Of a stretch of DNA of 64,000 bases, positions 59,274 to 64,000 are shown one piece after another; position 1 is the first letter of the stretch, and each line of letters starts with the position of its first letter. Source of the stretch: Methanosarcina acetivorans C2A. Lineage in GTDB: Archaea > Halobacteriota > Methanosarcinia > Methanosarcinales > Methanosarcinaceae. The position numbers and the translations under genes were made by a program. The DNA is taken from assembly GCF_000007345.1 (NCBI RefSeq), contig NC_003552.1, positions 1,426,001-1,490,000 of the forward strand. The letters run 5' to 3'. Under the pieces are notes generated by a model. The model did no database searches, was not told the DNA's origin, and saw only the letters and a list, made by a program, of their open reading frames with translations.

Positions 59274-60207
59274 AGCGTATCTCCGGGTTTGCCCAAACAT
59301 AGAATAAGTCTACAAAGAAGTTGATCAAAAGAAAAATAACGGCAACAAAGAGCACCGTGCCCTGTACCATCATATAATCATGGGAAAGAATCGAGTCCAC
59401 CACAAGATTTCCAATACCCGCCCATCCGAAAATTGTCTCAACAACAACCGAGCCGTTTAAGAGAAAACCAATCGACAGCCCGACCACTGTGATAACCGGA
59501 ACAAGCGCGTTTTTCAATGCATGCCTGAAGACAACGATTTGTTCAGAAAGCCCTTTTCCGCGTGCAGTCTGGATATATTCCTTTCCCATGACTTCCAGCA
59601 TGCTTGAACGGATCATTCGCATCATCACCGCCGCCGATCCTGTCCCAAGAACGGTCGCCGGCAGGATCATGTAGCTGATGTCTGTCCCGTGACCGAATCC
59701 GGATGCCGGGAACCAGTGAATTATTACCGAGAAGAGAATTATCACCAGATAGGCCTGCCAGAAGTTTGGCATGGACACTCCGAGAAGAGCGCCAAAGCGG
59801 CAGGCGTCATCAACAATAGTGTTATGTTTCAGAGCTGATACGACGCCAAAGGGAATGGAGATAAAAAGAGCAATTGCAAGGGCAAGAACGGAAAGTGTCA
59901 GTGTATTTTTGAATGCATTCAGAACAGTTTCAAACACCGGCTGTTCGCTCATGTACGAGTAACCAAAGTCTCCGACAGCTGCGGCTTTGAGCCAGTTCAG
60001 ATACTGGATGTAAAACGGCTGGTCAAGCCCGTGGGCTATGCGGAACGCTTCAACAGCTGCTTCATCATACCCCCCCGAGGGACTAGTCATCATAATCTCT
60101 GCCGGGTCACCCGGAGCGATGTAGATGAGTGAGAAACTCATAAATGAGATAAATATGAGAACCGGGAAGAGATATAGGGCCCGACGGATGAAATACTCTT
60201 TTAGCAT
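59257..60207 (-). CDS. Nickel/oligopeptide-type ABC permease (NikB/DppB-like)
   Basis: A membrane protein, 316 residues, starting MLKEYFIRRALYLFPVLIFI. Family blocks are DQPFYIQYLNWLKAAAVGDF, VMGKEYIQTARGKGLSEQIV (the EAA region) and HALKNALVPVITVVGLSIGF. It partners the next permease. It lies 31 bases after a methyltransferase gene in the same operon. Confidence 0.9.
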   Translation of the reverse strand: MLKEYFIRRALYLFPVLIFISFMSFSLIYIAPGDPAEIMMTSPSGGYDEAAVEAFRIAHGLDQPFYIQYLNWLKAAAVGDFGYSYMSEQPVFETVLNAFKNTLTLSVLALAIALFISIPFGVVSALKHNTIVDDACRFGALLGVSMPNFWQAYLVIILFSVIIHWFPASGFGHGTDISYMILPATVLGTGSAAVMMRMIRSSMLEVMGKEYIQTARGKGLSEQIVVFRHALKNALVPVITVVGLSIGFLLNGSVVVETIFGWAGIGNLVVDSILSHDYMMVQGTVLFVAVIFLLINFFVDLFYVWANPEIRYDRNS

Positions 60208-60238
60208 TACAGTGCCTCTTGAAAACTTCAGCTCTTCC

Positions 60239-60931
60239 TCAATATTTTACTCCGGTGGCAAGGTATGGAACAGATAAATAGTCATGACCTTCCGGATCGC
60301 ATCTTTTCATATACTCGGCATACTCGGGAAGAGCTTTCCAGGAGACATCCGAAAACCCGTTATTTTCCATGAGGCCTGCAATCATTTCAGGCGAGTTGCT
60401 TTTGTAAAGCGGAAGATACTCGATTAACTCCTCGTGAGTTCTTTCTTCAGGGTTATTATTTCCGTCTGAAACGTATTCTTGCTGGAACCATTGCCCGTCA
60501 ATCGCAAGAATCCTGCCTCCGGGAACCAGGACTCTTTTGCATTCACTGAAGAATTTGTCGTGATCCGTGAGCGTCCAGAGAAGATGCATGTTTACAATAA
60601 TATCAAACGTACAGGCTTCAAAAGGCAGGTTCTCTCCGTCCCCTTCAACAAACCTGATTAACAAATTACGGTTCCTTGCCCCTTCTTTTGCCCCTGCAAG
60701 CATCTCTTTTGAGATGTCGAGGGCCGTAACATTGTGTCCCAGCTCGGCGAAAACAAAGGCCTGGATTCCAGGTCCAGTTCCGATATCAAGGACACTGAGT
60801 TTTTTACCTGCAGGCAATTTCTCTGAAAAGAGGTTTTTCATAAGGAGAATCTCTTCATCAAGGTGGTCACGATACATTTTACGGTAACTTGGACTTCTTT
60901 TATTCCAGTGTGCTGTAATTTTGTCTTTCAT
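60239..60931 (-). CDS. SAM-dependent class I methyltransferase
   Basis: 230 residues with the SAM-binding motif SVLDIGTGPGIQAF, then VTALDISKEML and FDIIVNMHLLWTLTDHDKFF, of the ubiquinone/menaquinone-type methyltransferase family. It lies between the binding-protein and permease genes of the nickel/peptide operon with gaps of 11 and 31 bases, so it is co-transcribed. It may modify a small-molecule ligand taken up by the transporter, such as a metallophore, but this is only a positional guess. Confidence 0.82.
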   Translation of the reverse strand: MKDKITAHWNKRSPSYRKMYRDHLDEEILLMKNLFSEKLPAGKKLSVLDIGTGPGIQAFVFAELGHNVTALDISKEMLAGAKEGARNRNLLIRFVEGDGENLPFEACTFDIIVNMHLLWTLTDHDKFFSECKRVLVPGGRILAIDGQWFQQEYVSDGNNNPEERTHEELIEYLPLYKSNSPEMIAGLMENNGFSDVSWKALPEYAEYMKRCDPEGHDYLSVPYLATGVKY

Positions 60932-60942
60932 TTTTTAATCCT

Positions 60943-62505
60943 TCAGGCAAGTTCCATTTCGTTTGTAAGGAACGTGTATTCGTTCGGATAAATTTCAAAA
61001 CCTTTGAGGTCGGGCGAGCCCCCGTCAATTTCTTTCTTGTATGCAATACAGACAAGTACCGCGTCATTCTGGACCTGTTCCTGAATCATGTCATAGAGTT
61101 CTGTACGTTTTTCTTTGTCTGTTTCGGCCCTTGCTTCAAGAATCCATTCGTCAACCTGGGGATTCGAATAACGGAGCCAGTTAGACGCGTAGGTACCGGT
61201 TGAAAGGAAGTGGCTGGACACGAAGTAGTCAGGATCTCCTACAGGTGCAACTCCCCAGGAATAGAGTGCAAGGTCATAGTTTCCGGCTACTGCATCGGCA
61301 CTAATTGAGTTTGTTTCGGCAATTTTTATCGTAACGGGGATGCTTATTTTTTCAAACTGGGTGGCAATTACTTCTGCCATTGGCTGGTGTGCTGCCTGTT
61401 TTGTATAGGTCTGGATTTCAATTGTGAACGGCTCTCCGTTGTAATAGAGCCTCCCATCACTTCCCGGTTTGATTCCCGCTTCAGCAAGGAGTTCCAGAGC
61501 TTTTTCAGGGTTATATTCGTAAGCTTCAATCTTGTAATTCGCACTCCAGGGCATGATGTCCGGGAATATTCCGGTTGCCGGAGAGCCTGCAACGCCTTCG
61601 AGGGCTGTGTCAACGATTTCCTGGCGGTCAAGAGCATAATTAAGCGCCTGGCGAACTCTTACATCGTCGAATGGAGCTTTTCCTTCGTTAATATACATAA
61701 AGTAGGTTCGAAGCGTTTCTCTGGATAAGATCTCAATATCAGGATCAGCTTCAAGGTTTTGGTATTCGCTTTGCAGGATATCTCTTGTAAGGTCAACATC
61801 GCCTGATCTGAGCAAAAGAGTTCGAGCTGCGGCGTCTTTACTGTACTGGATAATTATCCGGTCGATTTTTGGTTCCTCACCCCAGTAAACAGGATTCTTT
61901 ACCAGTTCTATACTGGAGCCAGGTTCGAATGATACAAACATGTACGGACCTGTTCCGACCGGCTCTTTGTCGAGGTCACTGGCGTTGGGACTTACAATTG
62001 ACATGATAGTGTCCGTGAACATGAGAATCGTTGGCGCGTATGGTTCATTTGTTTCCAAAACGATTGCGTAGTCATCGGTTTTGTAGATGTTTTTGATAAA
62101 AGAGTATTCCGATGACCTGCTGTTTGAAGGAGCAAGAACTCTGTTGATGGAATATATCACGGTATCTGCGTCCATTACGGTCCCATCATGGAAGCTTACA
62201 TTCCTGCGGAGCTGAATTTTCCATGCTGTCTCATTTAGCTGCTTATAGTCTGTTGCAAGTTCAGGCTGGAGCGTCATGTTTTCGTCGTAAGAAAAGAGTG
62301 TCTCATAGATTCCGGTTCTTCGCATGGGCCAGCCTTCCCATGAAATGGAAGGATCAAGGCTTCCTCCTGTATCAGGGCCGGTCGTGAGAGCTACGTGAAG
62401 AATTTTTTCTTCAGAACCCTCTGTCTGAACACAACCCGAACAGATGATTATTGCAACAAAAATAATTGCAGTACAGGCAAACGATAACTCCATCCTCAAA
62501 GCCAT
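60943..62505 (-). CDS. Nickel/oligopeptide-type ABC binding lipoprotein
   Basis: An SBP_bac_5 family protein, 520 residues, with a lipoprotein signal (MELSFACTAIIFVAIIICS, then GC). The family blocks VSFHDGTVMDADTVIYSINR, GTGPYMFVSFEPGSSIEL and RVRQALNYALDRQEIVDTAL are present. ATG 62505 has AGAGGT 7 bases ahead; an ATG at 62541 is in frame but lacks a ribosome-binding site. It is closely related to the next gene, so the operon has two binding proteins. Nickel and short peptides cannot be told apart by sequence. Confidence 0.85.
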   Translation of the reverse strand: MALRMELSFACTAIIFVAIIICSGCVQTEGSEEKILHVALTTGPDTGGSLDPSISWEGWPMRRTGIYETLFSYDENMTLQPELATDYKQLNETAWKIQLRRNVSFHDGTVMDADTVIYSINRVLAPSNSRSSEYSFIKNIYKTDDYAIVLETNEPYAPTILMFTDTIMSIVSPNASDLDKEPVGTGPYMFVSFEPGSSIELVKNPVYWGEEPKIDRIIIQYSKDAAARTLLLRSGDVDLTRDILQSEYQNLEADPDIEILSRETLRTYFMYINEGKAPFDDVRVRQALNYALDRQEIVDTALEGVAGSPATGIFPDIMPWSANYKIEAYEYNPEKALELLAEAGIKPGSDGRLYYNGEPFTIEIQTYTKQAAHQPMAEVIATQFEKISIPVTIKIAETNSISADAVAGNYDLALYSWGVAPVGDPDYFVSSHFLSTGTYASNWLRYSNPQVDEWILEARAETDKEKRTELYDMIQEQVQNDAVLVCIAYKKEIDGGSPDLKGFEIYPNEYTFLTNEMELA

Positions 62506-62721
62506 GTCAATACCTCTTACAGTCAAAAAATTACTATCCAACCTGGATGAAACAAGCTCAAAATCAACTTTTTACCTCACAGATTTTTTTCCATGAGATT
62601 AAGTTTCCGCAGATACCTGTTTCCAGAAATCTTCTCGTTATTTCGGAGCTTGTTCCGGGCATGTTTTTGAATGGGATAGGCCAGAACTTCGCTGTAGAAG
62701 TCCCTGGCCTCCTCAAGAAAT

Positions 62722-64000
62722 TTATACAAATCCGATATCTTTGGTGATGATTGTGTACTCGTTTGGATACATTACAAAACCTTCAACATCTGATGACAGT
62801 GCATAGATTTCGTTGGCATAGAAGACGGGCAGTATTGCTGCATCTTCCTGAATCTGTATCTGGATTTCGTCATATAGCTCCGCGCGTCTCTCTTCGTCCG
62901 TCTCTTTCCTTGCTTCAAGAATCAATTCATCGACCTGAGGGTTAGAATAGCGAAGCCAGTTGGCTGCGTAATTCCCGGTTGAGAGATAATGAAGCGAGAG
63001 GAAGTAATCAGGATCACCTGTCGGTGCCGTACTCCACGCAGCAAGTGAAAAGTCATACGTTCCTGCAACAGCGTTTGCTGTAAGGGCAGAACTATCCAGA
63101 ATTGTCACAGTCGAGATAATGCCTATATCTTCCAGCTGTGAGGCGAGGATTTCCGCACTCGGCTGAAGAGCTGCACGTTTTGTGTAGGTCTGGATTTCAA
63201 TGGTAAACGGCTCCCCGTTGTAGTAGAGTTTGCCATCTGTGCCTTTCGTGATTCCCGCTTCTTCGAAGAGTTCCAGAGCTTTTTCAGGGTTATATTCATA
63301 GGCTTCGATCTGGTCTTTTGCGTTCCAGGGCATGGTATTTGTGAATATGCCGGTTGCCGGAATGCCGGAAACCCCTTCAAGTGCCGTATCCACGATTTCC
63401 TGGCGGTTGATTGCATAGGAGAGGGCCTGGCGGACTCTGACATCGTCAAATGGGGCTTTGCCACCATTTACAAACAGGAAGTACGTACGCAGGGTTTCTC
63501 TGGAAATGACGTTTATATCAGGATTGGCCTGAAGTGCCGAATAGTCGCTCTGGAGAGGATCTCTGGCAATGTCGACATCTCCTGATTTTATCATCAGGGT
63601 TCTGGCAGTGCTGTCTTTGTTGTACTGAATAAGTATACGGTCAACTTTGACATCACCGCCCCAGTAATCAGGGTTCTTTTCTATTTCAAGGCTTGTACTT
63701 GGTTCAAAGGAAACAAACTTGAAGGGACCGGTCCCGATCGGCTCTTTGTCTGCGTCAACAATGCTGGGGCTAACGATCGACATTATCGGGTCTACAAGGG
63801 ACGCTATCAATGGAGCATAAACGTCATTAGTTTCGATGACAATGGTGTACTCGCCGTTTTTTCGTACTTCTTTGATGAAGGAGTACTCGGATGATCTGCT
63901 GTTTGTCGGGTCAAGTACTCTGTTCAGCGAAAAGAGAACTGCATCCGCATTCATCTTTGTTCCGTCATGGAAGCTTACATCCTCACGGAGCTGGATTTCC
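62722..64000 (-). CDS. Nickel/oligopeptide-type ABC binding protein, cut by window edge
   Basis: A second SBP_bac_5 protein, similar throughout to the one at 60943. The first ATG in view is 63954, but coding sequence continues upstream in frame to the window edge (EIQLREDVSFHDGTK before it), so the N terminus lies outside. Its C-terminal part follows the partner closely (RVRQALSYAINRQEIVDTAL, GDPDYFLSLHYLSTGNYAAN). The 216-base gap to the next gene shows no gene. Confidence 0.85.
   Translation of the reverse strand, partial: EIQLREDVSFHDGTKMNADAVLFSLNRVLDPTNSRSSEYSFIKEVRKNGEYTIVIETNDVYAPLIASLVDPIMSIVSPSIVDADKEPIGTGPFKFVSFEPSTSLEIEKNPDYWGGDVKVDRILIQYNKDSTARTLMIKSGDVDIARDPLQSDYSALQANPDINVISRETLRTYFLFVNGGKAPFDDVRVRQALSYAINRQEIVDTALEGVSGIPATGIFTNTMPWNAKDQIEAYEYNPEKALELFEEAGITKGTDGKLYYNGEPFTIEIQTYTKRAALQPSAEILASQLEDIGIISTVTILDSSALTANAVAGTYDFSLAAWSTAPTGDPDYFLSLHYLSTGNYAANWLRYSNPQVDELILEARKETDEERRAELYDEIQIQIQEDAAILPVFYANEIYALSSDVEGFVMYPNEYTIITKDIGFV

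Overview
The window looks like a methanogenic archaeon of the genus Methanosarcina. Supporting signs are archaeal TATA-box promoters with GGTGA/GGAGG ribosome-binding sites, NifI1/NifI2 PII-type genes inside nitrogenase operons, a formylmethanofuran dehydrogenase subunit B paralogue, methanogen-type homoaconitase, and many FecCD-type metal ABC systems. An iron-only and a vanadium nitrogenase side by side best fit M. acetivorans or a close relative; this species call is inference.

Layout. 1-5.7 kb: the end of a DUF4139 protein, then a minus-strand metal ABC operon with two binding proteins. 5.7-8.6 kb: a decayed block (PNPOx-like and anfO pseudogenes, MITE-like elements, one small secreted protein). 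8.8-18.5 kb: the iron-only nitrogenase locus, with a radical-SAM/binding-protein fusion (minus), anfH (plus), a PNPOx-like gene (plus) and the converging operon nifI1-nifI2-anfD-anfG-anfK-anfO (minus). 18.5-20.3 kb: a gene-free regulatory region. 20.3-28.8 kb: the vanadium nitrogenase operon vnfH-I1-I2-D-G-K-E-N-X (plus), followed by a binding protein and homoaconitase small subunit hacB. 42.2-30.8 kb (minus): a long gene train with a FecCD-type permease and ATPase, three tandem binding proteins, a module of unknown function (signal-less binding-protein-like, HypB/UreG-like GTPase, DUF1858-ABC ATPase), a split homocitrate synthase (nifV-omega and nifV-alpha), and a Cys-tailed protein. 42.2-43.3 kb: a nifH relic that keeps its promoter. 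43.3-49.2 kb: molybdate genes modABC, two Mop proteins and an FmdB paralogue. 49.4-56.4 kb: a transposase and a giant SIR2-NACHT defence-type protein. 56.6-64 kb: a nickel/oligopeptide-type ABC operon with a methyltransferase and two binding proteins; the second runs off the window.

How it fits together. A 23-bp imperfect palindrome (element A, AGGAAA-N2-GGT-N-ACC-N2-TTTCCT) lies about 9 bp after the TATA box. It is found upstream of anfH, the anf operon, vnfH, the 5.6-kb metal ABC operon and the nifH relic, and in degraded form upstream of the 42-kb operon. A second palindrome (element B, GTTATGTTT-N4-AAACATAAC) occurs at nearly all of these promoters, often in several copies. This suggests one undescribed regulon joining alternative nitrogenases, metal uptake and homocitrate/cofactor functions. 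anfH and vnfH encode the same protein and appear homogenised by gene conversion. The strongest candidates for new biology are the A/B regulon, the radical-SAM/binding-protein chimera, and the ABC-GTPase-cytosolic binding protein module joined to split NifV. No tRNA, rRNA or CRISPR array was seen.
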